A stretch of 64,000 nt of DNA from Variovorax ginsengisoli (GTDB taxonomy: Bacteria > Pseudomonadota > Gammaproteobacteria > Burkholderiales > Burkholderiaceae_C), in NCBI RefSeq assembly GCF_030486595.1, contig NZ_JAUJZH010000015.1, positions 62,001 through 126,000 of the forward strand, in the 5' to 3' direction. The translations under genes and the position numbers were made by a program. Under the pieces are notes generated by a model. It was not told where the DNA came from, did not search any database, and was given only the letters and a program-made list of their open reading frames with translations. Every line of letters starts with the position of its first letter. Position 1 is the stretch's first letter. Shown here in pieces: positions 54,241-61,704 of the stretch.

Positions 54241-54330
54241 CCGGTCGCTCCTGGCGGGTCCTGCGCCGGCGTCGCGGAGAACACTTCGAATTTGTGGGTG
54301 AATCGGCCCAGCACCCCCAAAGACGGCAGT

Positions 54331-54349
54331 GATAATTATTCGCATTGGC
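54331..54349. promoter_or_regulatory. Candidate Fur box of the iron importer operon
   Basis: GATAATTATTCGCATTGGC matches 13 of 19 positions of the classical GATAATGATAATCATTATC consensus, 52 bases before the binding-protein start. A Fur-controlled importer would be expected for this family. Confidence 0.55.
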
Positions 54350-54401
54350 GCGCACCCACCGCCCGCCGGTGCCCCTTGTCACTGCCCCCTGGAGAAGCCA
54401 C

Positions 54402-55451
54402 ATGACCGCACGCCCTCGCGCGCCCGCCCGCGCGACCCTCGCGCTGGGCGCGACCGCCCTCACCCTGCTGGCCGCCGCCCTGCCGGCGCACGCTGCCGGC
54501 GAAGTCACGCTCTACACCACGCGCGAGCCCGGCCTGGTGCAGCCGCTGCTGGCGGCCTTCACTGCCCAGAACGACATCAAGGTCAACACCGTCTTCGTGA
54601 AGGACGGCCTGCTCGAAAGAGTCAAGGCCGAAGGCGCGCGCTCGCCGGCCGACTTGCTGATGACGGTCGACATCGGCAACCTGGTCGACCTGGTCGATGG
54701 CGGGGTCACCCAGCCGGTGCAATCGGCCGCGCTCCAGACGGCGATTCCGTCGAACCTGCGCGGCAGCGACGGCCAGTGGTTCGCGCTGTCGCTGCGGGCC
54801 CGCGTGCTGTATGCCGACAAGAGCCTGCCGCTGACGGCCTTCCGCTACGAGGACCTCGCCAACCCCAAGTACAAGGGCAAGGTCTGCATCCGCTCGGGCC
54901 AGCATCCCTATAACGTGGCGCTGGTGTCGGCCATGATCGCCCACGACGGCGAAGCCAAGGCCGAGCAGTGGCTGCGCGGCGTCAAGGCCAACCTGGGACG
55001 CAAGGCCACCGGCGGCGACCGCGACGTGGCGCGCGACATCCTCGGCGGCATCTGCGACGTCGGCCTGGCCAACTCCTACTACGTCGGCCAGCTCAAGGGC
55101 GCCAAGGAAGGCACGGACGCCCGCAAGTGGGGCGATGCGATCAAGGTGGTCAAGCCCACCTTCGCCCAGGGCGGCGGCACCCACGTCAACATCAGCGGCG
55201 CCGCGGTCGCGAAGCACGCGCCGCAGCGCGCCAATGCGGTCAAGCTGCTCGAGTTCCTGGTCTCGCCGCCGGCGCAAGTGCTCTACGCCGAAGCCAACTA
55301 CGAGTTCCCGGTCCGCCAGGGCGTCGCGCTCGATCCGATCATCGCCAGCAGCATCGGCGAGCTCAAGGTCGATCCGCTGCCGGTCGCCGAGATCGCCAAG
55401 TACCGAAAGCAGGCCAGCGCGCTGGTCGACAAGGTCGCGTTCGACCAGTGA
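54402..55451 (+). CDS. Iron(III) ABC transporter substrate-binding protein (FbpA/FutA type)
   Basis: 349 residues with a signal peptide ending LPAHAAGE. Mature start VTLYTTREPGLVQPLLAAFT is typical of the ferric-binding branch, with GGDRDVARDILGGICDVGLA and ANSYYVGQ, where adjacent tyrosines usually bind iron. It is periplasmic. Its stop overlaps the GTG start of the permease. A Fur-like box lies upstream. Confidence 0.9.
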   Translation: MTARPRAPARATLALGATALTLLAAALPAHAAGEVTLYTTREPGLVQPLLAAFTAQNDIKVNTVFVKDGLLERVKAEGARSPADLLMTVDIGNLVDLVDGGVTQPVQSAALQTAIPSNLRGSDGQWFALSLRARVLYADKSLPLTAFRYEDLANPKYKGKVCIRSGQHPYNVALVSAMIAHDGEAKAEQWLRGVKANLGRKATGGDRDVARDILGGICDVGLANSYYVGQLKGAKEGTDARKWGDAIKVVKPTFAQGGGTHVNISGAAVAKHAPQRANAVKLLEFLVSPPAQVLYAEANYEFPVRQGVALDPIIASSIGELKVDPLPVAEIAKYRKQASALVDKVAFDQ

Positions 55452-57085
55452 TCCGGCTGCGGCAGGTCGGCCCGGTCTGGCGGACCGCTTCGATGACGAT
55501 CGCGCTCGGCGTGCTGGCGCCGCTGCTGAGCCTGCTGTGGCTGGCCTTCGGTTCGGGCCTCGGCCACTGGGCCCGGCTGGTGCGCGACGTGCTGCCGCAA
55601 GCGGCGCTCGACACCGCCGTGCTGCTGGCCGGCGTCGGCCTGCTGGTGCTGGTGATCGGCACCGGCTGTGCCTGGCTGGTGAGCACCTGCGACTTCCCCG
55701 GCCGCGGCGTGCTGCACTGGGCCTTGCTGCTGCCGCTCGCGATGCCGACCTACATCGTGGCCTTCGCCTATCTCGACCTGCTGCACCCGCTCGGCCCGGT
55801 GCAGGGCGCGCTGCGCTGGCTGCTGGGTTTCGACAGCCCGCGCCAGTTCCGCCTGCCCGACCTGCGTTCGATGCCGGGCGCCATCTTCGTGCTCGGCTTC
55901 GTGCTCTACCCCTACGTCTACATGACCGCTCGCGCCATGTTCATGACCCAGCCGGCCCACCTGATGGAGGCGGCCCGCTCGCTCGGCGAGAGCCGCGCCG
56001 GTGCCTTCTTCCGGGTCGCGCTGCCGCTGGCCCGCCCGGCGCTGGCCGTCGGCCTCAGCCTGGCGCTGCTGGAGACGCTCAACGACATCGGCGCCTCCGA
56101 ATTCCTCGGCATCCGGACCCTCACGGTTGCGGTCTACACGACCTGGATCACGCGCTCCGACCTCGCCGGCGCGGCACAGATCGCGTCGGCGATGCTGCTG
56201 GTCGTGATCGCGCTGGTGCTGCTGGAGCGCCACGGACGGCGCCGCCAGCGCTTCGGCTCGGCCCAGCGCATGCGCGCCATCCAGCCGCGGCGCCTGCACG
56301 GCACGGCCGCCTGGCTGGCCAGCGCCGCCGCGGCGCTGCCGGTGCTGGTCGGCTTCGCGGCGCCGGCGCTCCATCTGGTGTGGGAGACCGTCAAGCGGCT
56401 GCGCCAGGGCAATGGCATTTCCGGCGCGTTGATCGACAGCCTGCTCAACACGCTCGGCGTCGCGACGGGCGTCACAGTGGTCGCGGTGGCGGCCGGACTG
56501 GTGGTCGCCTGGGCGGTCCGGGCCCAAGGCTCGGCGCGCGACGGTGCACGCTGGCAAGGCCGGGCCGCCACGCTGGGCTATGCGGTGCCGGGCACCGTGC
56601 TGGCGATCGGCCTGCTGACCCCGGCGCTGGCCGCCGATGCCGCCCTGGCCGCGCTGATCGGCCACCCGGGTCTGCCGCTGATGGGCGCCGGCGTGGTGTT
56701 GGTGGTGGCCTGCGCGATCCGCTTCCTGGCGATGCCGGTGGGCGGCATCGAGGCCGGTCTCGCACGCATCCCGCCGGCACTCGAGCAGGCCGCCCGCCTG
56801 CTCGGCGAAAACACCGGCGGCACCTTGCGCCGGGTCCACCTTCCGCTGCTGCGGCCGGCGATCGCAGCCAGCGCGCTGCTGGTGTTCGTCGACGCGATGA
56901 AGGAGTTGCCGGCCACCCTGCTGCTGCGCCCGGCCAACTTCGACACGCTGGCCACCCGGCTCTACGCCGAGGCGGCGCGCGGCACCTACGAGGAAGGCGC
57001 GATCGCGGCGCTGGCGATCGTGGTCGCCGGGCTGCTGCCGGTGGTGCTGCTGGCGCGCCATGGTCTGTCGGAGGCCACCGCATGA
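55448..57085 (+). CDS. Iron ABC transporter permease, fused two-half protein (FbpB type)
   Basis: 545 residues with about twelve helices, two fused permease halves, each with an EAA loop (LMEAARSLGESRAGAFFRVA and LEQAARLLGENTGGTLRRVH). The GTG start at 55448 overlaps the preceding stop. It transports ferric iron delivered by the binding protein. Its stop TGA lies in the ATGAGC that begins repeat copy A. Confidence 0.92.
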   Translation: MIRLRQVGPVWRTASMTIALGVLAPLLSLLWLAFGSGLGHWARLVRDVLPQAALDTAVLLAGVGLLVLVIGTGCAWLVSTCDFPGRGVLHWALLLPLAMPTYIVAFAYLDLLHPLGPVQGALRWLLGFDSPRQFRLPDLRSMPGAIFVLGFVLYPYVYMTARAMFMTQPAHLMEAARSLGESRAGAFFRVALPLARPALAVGLSLALLETLNDIGASEFLGIRTLTVAVYTTWITRSDLAGAAQIASAMLLVVIALVLLERHGRRRQRFGSAQRMRAIQPRRLHGTAAWLASAAAALPVLVGFAAPALHLVWETVKRLRQGNGISGALIDSLLNTLGVATGVTVVAVAAGLVVAWAVRAQGSARDGARWQGRAATLGYAVPGTVLAIGLLTPALAADAALAALIGHPGLPLMGAGVVLVVACAIRFLAMPVGGIEAGLARIPPALEQAARLLGENTGGTLRRVHLPLLRPAIAASALLVFVDAMKELPATLLLRPANFDTLATRLYAEAARGTYEEGAIAALAIVVAGLLPVVLLARHGLSEATA

Positions 57086-57146
57086 GCCCCCGCCTGGCCG
57101 TTCCGAAGGGGGCTCGCACCGCAGTGCGAAGCACGGAGGTTACCCA
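57082..57146 (+). repeat. 65-bp hairpin repeat at a stop/start junction (copy A)
   Basis: Begins with ATGAGC containing the permease stop and ends just before the ATGAGC starting the ATPase gene. It contains GAGCCCCC/GGGGGCTC and TCGCAC/GTGCGA hairpins, then GCACGGAGG, which is an ideal ribosome site eight bases before the start. Nearly identical to copy B (31966-32030, opposite strand). Confidence 0.9.
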
Positions 57147-57833
57147 ATGAGCGCCGCGTTGTCCCTCGAGGCGCTGCGCCTCGGCTACGAAGGCCCAGGC
57201 GGGCTGCACACGGTGGTCGAGGACTTCTCGCTGGCCCTCGACGCCGGCGACATCGGCTGCCTGCTCGGCCCTTCGGGCTGCGGCAAGTCCACGGTGCTGC
57301 GCGCGATCGCCGGCTTCGAACCGGTGCGCGCCGGCCGCATCCGGCTGGGCGGCGTCACCTTGTCCTCGCCGGAAGTCCACCTGCCGCCCGAGCGGCGCCG
57401 GGTTGGCATGATGTTCCAGGAGTACGCGCTGTTTCCGCACCTGGACGCGGCGCGCAACGTGGCCTTCGGGCTGCGCCGCCTGCCCCACGCCGAGCAGCAT
57501 CGGCGCGTCGCGAAGATGCTGGCGCTGGTCGGCCTGCCGGATGCCGGCGAGCGCCATCCCCACCAGCTCTCGGGCGGCCAGCAGCAGCGCATCGCATTGG
57601 CCCGTGCGCTGGCGCCCGAGCCGGCGCTGCTGCTGCTCGACGAGCCTTTCTCGAACCTCGACGGCGCCACCCGCGAGCGGCTGACCACCGAGGTGCGCGA
57701 GATCCTCAAGGCCGCCGGCCAGACCGCGGTGCTGGTGACGCACAATGAGGCCGAGGCACGGGCCATGGCCGACCGCGTCGGCGTGATGCACGAGGGCCGG
57801 CTGACCGACTGGGGCGGCAGCCGCCGCGGCTAG
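57147..57833 (+). CDS. Iron ABC transporter ATP-binding protein, short form (FbpC-like)
   Basis: 228 residues. Walker A GPSGCGKSTVLRAIAGF, Q-loop MMFQEYALFPHL, signature LSGGQQQRIALARAL, Walker B LLLLDEPFSNLDGATR and the His switch VTHNE are intact. The protein stops right after GRLTDWGGSRRG and lacks the roughly 100-residue C-terminal regulatory domain that most FbpC proteins have. It may be a naturally short form or a truncation. It relies on the ribosome site in repeat copy A. Confidence 0.88.
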   Translation: MSAALSLEALRLGYEGPGGLHTVVEDFSLALDAGDIGCLLGPSGCGKSTVLRAIAGFEPVRAGRIRLGGVTLSSPEVHLPPERRRVGMMFQEYALFPHLDAARNVAFGLRRLPHAEQHRRVAKMLALVGLPDAGERHPHQLSGGQQQRIALARALAPEPALLLLDEPFSNLDGATRERLTTEVREILKAAGQTAVLVTHNEAEARAMADRVGVMHEGRLTDWGGSRRG

Positions 57834-57857
57834 CTGAAGACGCCAAGAGGGCTTTTT

Positions 57858-57886
57858 TAGACAAGGTTTTCACGGCGCGGAAGAAT
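57858..57886 (+). promoter_or_regulatory. Weak sigma-70-like promoter of the GST gene
   Basis: TAGACA and AAGAAT separated by 17 bases, 42 bases before the GST start. A T-run just upstream (57853-57858) with a short GCC/GGC hairpin may end the iron operon. Confidence 0.3.
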
Positions 57887-57927
57887 CCCGCTTCCCGACC
57901 CACGCCGAACAAGAGAGAGAAAGCCTC

Positions 57928-58629
57928 ATGTCGCACTTCAAGCCGCTCACCCTGGTCAGCCACCTGCTCTGCCCCTACGTGCAGCGCGCCGCGATCGTCC
58001 TGCACGAAAAGGGCGTCGCCTTCGAGCGCGTCGTCATCGACCTGGCCGACAGGCCGGACTGGTTCACCGCCATTTCGCCGCTAGGCAAGGTGCCCCTCCT
58101 GCGGGTGCCGCGGGAGGGCGGCGGCGAGGCGATCCTGTTCGAAAGCAATGTGATCTGCGAGTACCTGGAAGAGACGCAGTCCGGCGTGCGCCTGCACCCC
58201 GAAGATCCACTCGCGCGTGCCGGGCACCGGGCCTGGATGGAGTTCGGCTCCGCAATCCTCGCCGACCTGTGGGGCTACGAGACCACGCGCGATGCCGACG
58301 TGTTCGAGCAGAAGCGCCGCGCGCTCGCAGCCAAGTTCGAGCGCGTCGAGGCGGTGCTGAAGAACGGCCCTTACTTCGCGGGCGAACGCTTCAGCTTGGT
58401 CGATGCTGTCTTCGCGCCGATCTTTCGCTATTTCGAGGTCTTCGACGAAATCAGCCCCTCGCGCGTCTTCGATGCGACGCCGCGGGTGCGCGACTGGCGC
58501 GCGGCACTGAGGGCGCGACCGAGCGTGCGCGCCGCCGTGGTGCCCGAGTACGCGCAGCACCTGTGGGGCTTCCTGCGCCGGCATGAAGCGCATCTGCTGA
58601 CACTGGCCGGCACCGCCGCGCGCGCCTGA
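57928..58629 (+). CDS. Glutathione S-transferase-family protein
   Basis: 233 residues. The thioredoxin-fold half has LLCPYVQRAAIVLHEKGV, with the Cys-Pro-Tyr active site of omega/beta-like classes, and the cis-Pro/Ser region LGKVPLLRV and LFESNVICEYLEE. The C-terminal half is all helical. Such proteins conjugate or reduce substrates with glutathione. It is followed 42 bases later by gloA, a second glutathione enzyme, so the pair may form a detoxification unit. Confidence 0.9.
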   Translation: MSHFKPLTLVSHLLCPYVQRAAIVLHEKGVAFERVVIDLADRPDWFTAISPLGKVPLLRVPREGGGEAILFESNVICEYLEETQSGVRLHPEDPLARAGHRAWMEFGSAILADLWGYETTRDADVFEQKRRALAAKFERVEAVLKNGPYFAGERFSLVDAVFAPIFRYFEVFDEISPSRVFDATPRVRDWRAALRARPSVRAAVVPEYAQHLWGFLRRHEAHLLTLAGTAARA

Positions 58630-58671
58630 AGCGCGACAATAGCTGAACGACAACTCTTCGCGCCCCACGAT

Positions 58672-59106
58672 ATGCGACTCCTCCACACCATGCTGCGCGT
58701 CGGCAACCTGCAGCGCTCGATCGACTTCTACACCCAGGTGCTGGGCATGCAGCTGCTGCGCACTTCGGAGAACCCCGAGTACAAGTACAGCCTGGCTTTC
58801 GTCGGCTACGAAGGCAACCCGGCCCAAGCCGAGATCGAGCTGACCTACAACTGGGGCACCGAAAGCTACGAGATGGGCACCGCCTACGGCCACATCGCGC
58901 TCGGCGTGCCCGACGCCTGCGCGGCCTGCGAGAAGATCAAGGCGGCCGGCGGCAATGTCACGCGAGAGGCCGGGCCGGTCAAGGGCGGCTCGACGGTGAT
59001 CGCATTCGTGACGGATCCGGATGGGTACAAGATTGAATTGATCCAGAGAGAATCAACCGCAGGCAGCCGCCCATCAGACGCCAAAAGCGATCCACTGCGC
59101 GCCTGA
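58672..59106 (+). CDS. gloA: Lactoylglutathione lyase (glyoxalase I)
   Basis: 144 residues. All metal ligands are visible: His in MRLLHTMLRV, Glu in EIELTYNWG, His in GHIALGVPD and Glu in GYKIELIQRE. Ni or Zn enzyme converting the methylglyoxal-glutathione adduct to lactoylglutathione. The C-terminal 15 residues are an unstructured addition. Confidence 0.95.
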   Translation: MRLLHTMLRVGNLQRSIDFYTQVLGMQLLRTSENPEYKYSLAFVGYEGNPAQAEIELTYNWGTESYEMGTAYGHIALGVPDACAACEKIKAAGGNVTREAGPVKGGSTVIAFVTDPDGYKIELIQRESTAGSRPSDAKSDPLRA

Positions 59107-59125
59107 TCGAGCCCCGATGCCTGCG

Positions 59126-60232
59126 TCAGGGACTGAAGATCAGGACCACGTAGACGAGGAACACGACCAGATGCACGGCGCCTTCGAGGACTGTCGTGCG
59201 CGGCCCTGAGAACGTGAGCGTGCTCAGGATCAGCGTGAGGGCCAGCAAGGTCATGCCGGTCGGATCCAGGCCCAGGATGACGGTCTTGCCCGTCACGAGG
59301 CCGATGATGAGGATCGCCGGCACGGTGAGCCCGATGGTGGAGGCCGCGGCGCCGAGGCACAGGTTGATCGAGCGCTGCAGTTGATTCGCCCGCGCCGCGG
59401 CCAGCGCGCTGATTCCCTCCGGCGCGAAGACGATGACGGCAATGAGCACGCCGCCCAGGGCCGAAGGCGCCGCTAGCGCTGCGGTGCCGTGGTCGATGAG
59501 CGTGGCGAGCCGCCCGGACAGCAGCACGATGGGCAGCAAGGTGACAAGCAGCAGCCCCGTGTGGCGGACCATCGCGGCAGCGGATGGACCGTGCCCGGCA
59601 TGCATGCCTGCGCCGGCCCCCGCGGACCTGCCGGCCTGAGCGTCGACGAAGAATTCCTGGTGACGGCGCGTCTGGATCAGCAGGAAGATCGCATACAGCA
59701 GGATGGTGAAGAGAGAGAAGAAGGCCGCCTGGATGACCGTCAGGCTGCCGGCCGGAACCGCTTGCGTGAAGTTGGGCAGGATGAGCGCGACCGATGACAG
59801 CGGGATGATCACCGCGAGATACGCGACGGCGCCCTGCAGGTTGTAGGCCTGCTCGCCATGGTGCAGCCCGCCCAGCAGCAGGGCCAGTCCGACGCCGCCG
59901 TTCAGCGCGATCATCAGCACGCCGAACATCGTGTCGCGGCCCAGCGTCGGCGTGGCATCGCTGCCGATCGCGACGGCGGCGATCAGCACGACCTCGATGA
60001 TGACGATCGACAGCGTGAGCACCAGCGAGCCCAGCGGGTCGCCGAGCATGTCGGCGAGATGGTCGGCCTGTTCGACGACGCCGAAGGCGCACCACAGGAT
60101 GATGACGAACAGCCACAAAAAGAACAGCGCGGCGCGCAAGCCCGAAGTGAGATCGGCAAGCCACGCGTCTCCGAACAGGAGGAACAGCGCCACCGTAGTC
60201 CACGCAACAGCAAGACGTCCGATGAGGATCAT
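59126..60232 (-). CDS. Calcium/proton exchanger (ChaA-like, CaCA superfamily)
   Basis: 368 residues, about eleven helices. Two repeat halves each carry the acidic ion-binding helix (IVIIEVVLIAAVAIGSD near residue 77 and VIVFAPEGISALAA near residue 265). A His/Gly-rich loop (AGAGAGMHAGHGPS) separates the halves. It exports Ca2+, Na+ or K+ in exchange for protons. Monocistronic, convergent with gloA. Confidence 0.88.
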   Translation of the reverse strand: MILIGRLAVAWTTVALFLLFGDAWLADLTSGLRAALFFLWLFVIILWCAFGVVEQADHLADMLGDPLGSLVLTLSIVIIEVVLIAAVAIGSDATPTLGRDTMFGVLMIALNGGVGLALLLGGLHHGEQAYNLQGAVAYLAVIIPLSSVALILPNFTQAVPAGSLTVIQAAFFSLFTILLYAIFLLIQTRRHQEFFVDAQAGRSAGAGAGMHAGHGPSAAAMVRHTGLLLVTLLPIVLLSGRLATLIDHGTAALAAPSALGGVLIAVIVFAPEGISALAAARANQLQRSINLCLGAAASTIGLTVPAILIIGLVTGKTVILGLDPTGMTLLALTLILSTLTFSGPRTTVLEGAVHLVVFLVYVVLIFSP

Positions 60233-60325
60233 GATGGGCTCCGGGCTGGACCGGGGCCTTTTCTACCGGGACGGCGCGCGCTTGTAAACCTGAACGATTC
60301 TGCGATCCGACCGCGCCGGATGCGA

Positions 60326-61051
60326 TCAGCAGCCCAGCAGATCCGCCAGTGCCCCGATATCCCGCGCATGCAGCGTGTTGTCGGGCTGCGGCGAGACATC
60401 CTTCGGCCGTCCGGGGCCGAACTCCAGGGGCCGCTCGATGTAGCCGGTGCGCAGTCCGCAGGCCCGCGCCGCCGCCAGGTCGTCGTGGTGCGCCGCCGCC
60501 AGCATCACCTGCCCCGGCGTGACGTCGAACACCGCCGCGACACCGAGGTAGGTGCGCGGATCGGGCTTGTAGGCCTTGAAAACCTCAGCCGACAGCACGC
60601 AGTCCCACGGCAGCCCGGCCCGCTTGGCCATCTCGGTGAGCAGGCCGATGTTGCCGTTGGACAGCGTGCAGATCGTGTACCTGCGCTTGAGCCGGGCCAG
60701 GCCCTCGACCGCATCGGGCCAGGCCGGCAGCCGGTGCCAGGCGCGGTTGAGCTCGCGCTTGGTGTCCGCGTCCAGATCGGCCACGCCGAAATCACGCAGC
60801 ACATCGCCGAGGATGCCCATGTGCAGTTCGTCGAGCAGGGTGAAGCCGCCCTCGCCGGCCGCTAGGCGCTCCATCACGCCCTTCATCGCGGGCTGGTAGC
60901 CGGCACGCCAGGCCAGCGCGAAGGCGCCGCCATCGATGCCCGGCAGCAGGCGCTCGGCCTCGGCCGCAATGCCCGAATGCCAATCGACCACGGTGCCGAA
61001 GACGTCGAAGGCGATGACCTTCAGCTCGCTGCCTTCCAGGACTTCCGCCAT
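60326..61051 (-). CDS. HAD-family haloacid dehalogenase-type phosphatase (type II)
   Basis: 241 residues. HAD motifs I (VIAFDVFGTVVDW), II (TLSNGNIGLL), III (Lys in AYKPDPRTYLG) and IV (AAAHHDDLAAARACGL) are in order. Type II haloacid dehalogenases hydrolyse 2-haloacids, but many close members are phosphatases. It follows eda by 11 bases, so it is the last gene of the edd-eda unit and may act on a sugar-acid phosphate. Confidence 0.85.
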   Translation of the reverse strand: MAEVLEGSELKVIAFDVFGTVVDWHSGIAAEAERLLPGIDGGAFALAWRAGYQPAMKGVMERLAAGEGGFTLLDELHMGILGDVLRDFGVADLDADTKRELNRAWHRLPAWPDAVEGLARLKRRYTICTLSNGNIGLLTEMAKRAGLPWDCVLSAEVFKAYKPDPRTYLGVAAVFDVTPGQVMLAAAHHDDLAAARACGLRTGYIERPLEFGPGRPKDVSPQPDNTLHARDIGALADLLGC

Positions 61052-61062
61052 CCCGCGACCTC

Positions 61063-61704
61063 TCAACGTGCCAGTTGGCAGGCCTCGCGCGCCAGCGCCT
61101 CGATGCGGCCCCAGTCGCCCGCGGCGATGGCGTCGGTCGGCACGATCCAGGAGCCGCCCACGCAGGCCACGTTGGAAAGCGCGAGAAACTCGTGCGCGTT
61201 GCCGGCGTGGACGCCGCCGGTAGGGCAGAATTTGACGTCGCCGAAGGGCCCTTGCCAGGCCTTCAGCATCGCCAGGCCGCCGGCCTGCACGGCCGGGAAG
61301 AACTTGAGCTCGGTCAGGCCGTCTTCCTGGGCCATCATGATCTCGCTTCCGGTCGCGACGCCGGGCAGGAGCGGCAGGCCGAGGTCGTGGCAGGCCTTGC
61401 CGACCGCCCTCGTATAGCCCGGGCTGACGCCGAAACGGGCCCCGGCCAGCGCCGAGGCCTGGGCGTCGGCGGCGCTGCGGATGGTGCCGGCGCCGGCCAC
61501 GGCCTCGGGCACCTCCTTCGAGATGAGCTCGATGCATTCGAGCGCCTCGCGGGTGCGCAAGGTCACTTCGAGCATCCGGATGCCGCCGGCCACCAGCGCC
61601 CGCGCCAGCGGCACCGCGTCCTTGACGTCGTGCAGCACGATGACCGGAATCACCGGGGCGTCGCGCATCACGTCGAGCGCGGAAATCTTGTCGTTCACAG
61701 CCAT
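61063..61704 (-). CDS. eda: 2-dehydro-3-deoxy-6-phosphogluconate (KDPG) aldolase
   Basis: 213 residues. Catalytic Glu in MLEVTLRTREAL and Schiff-base Lys in LTELKFFPAVQAGG, with GAGTIRSAADAQ and FGVSPGYTRAV between. It splits KDPG to pyruvate and glyceraldehyde-3-phosphate, ending the Entner-Doudoroff pathway. It overlaps edd by 10 bases. Confidence 0.95.
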   Translation of the reverse strand: MAVNDKISALDVMRDAPVIPVIVLHDVKDAVPLARALVAGGIRMLEVTLRTREALECIELISKEVPEAVAGAGTIRSAADAQASALAGARFGVSPGYTRAVGKACHDLGLPLLPGVATGSEIMMAQEDGLTELKFFPAVQAGGLAMLKAWQGPFGDVKFCPTGGVHAGNAHEFLALSNVACVGGSWIVPTDAIAAGDWGRIEALAREACQLAR

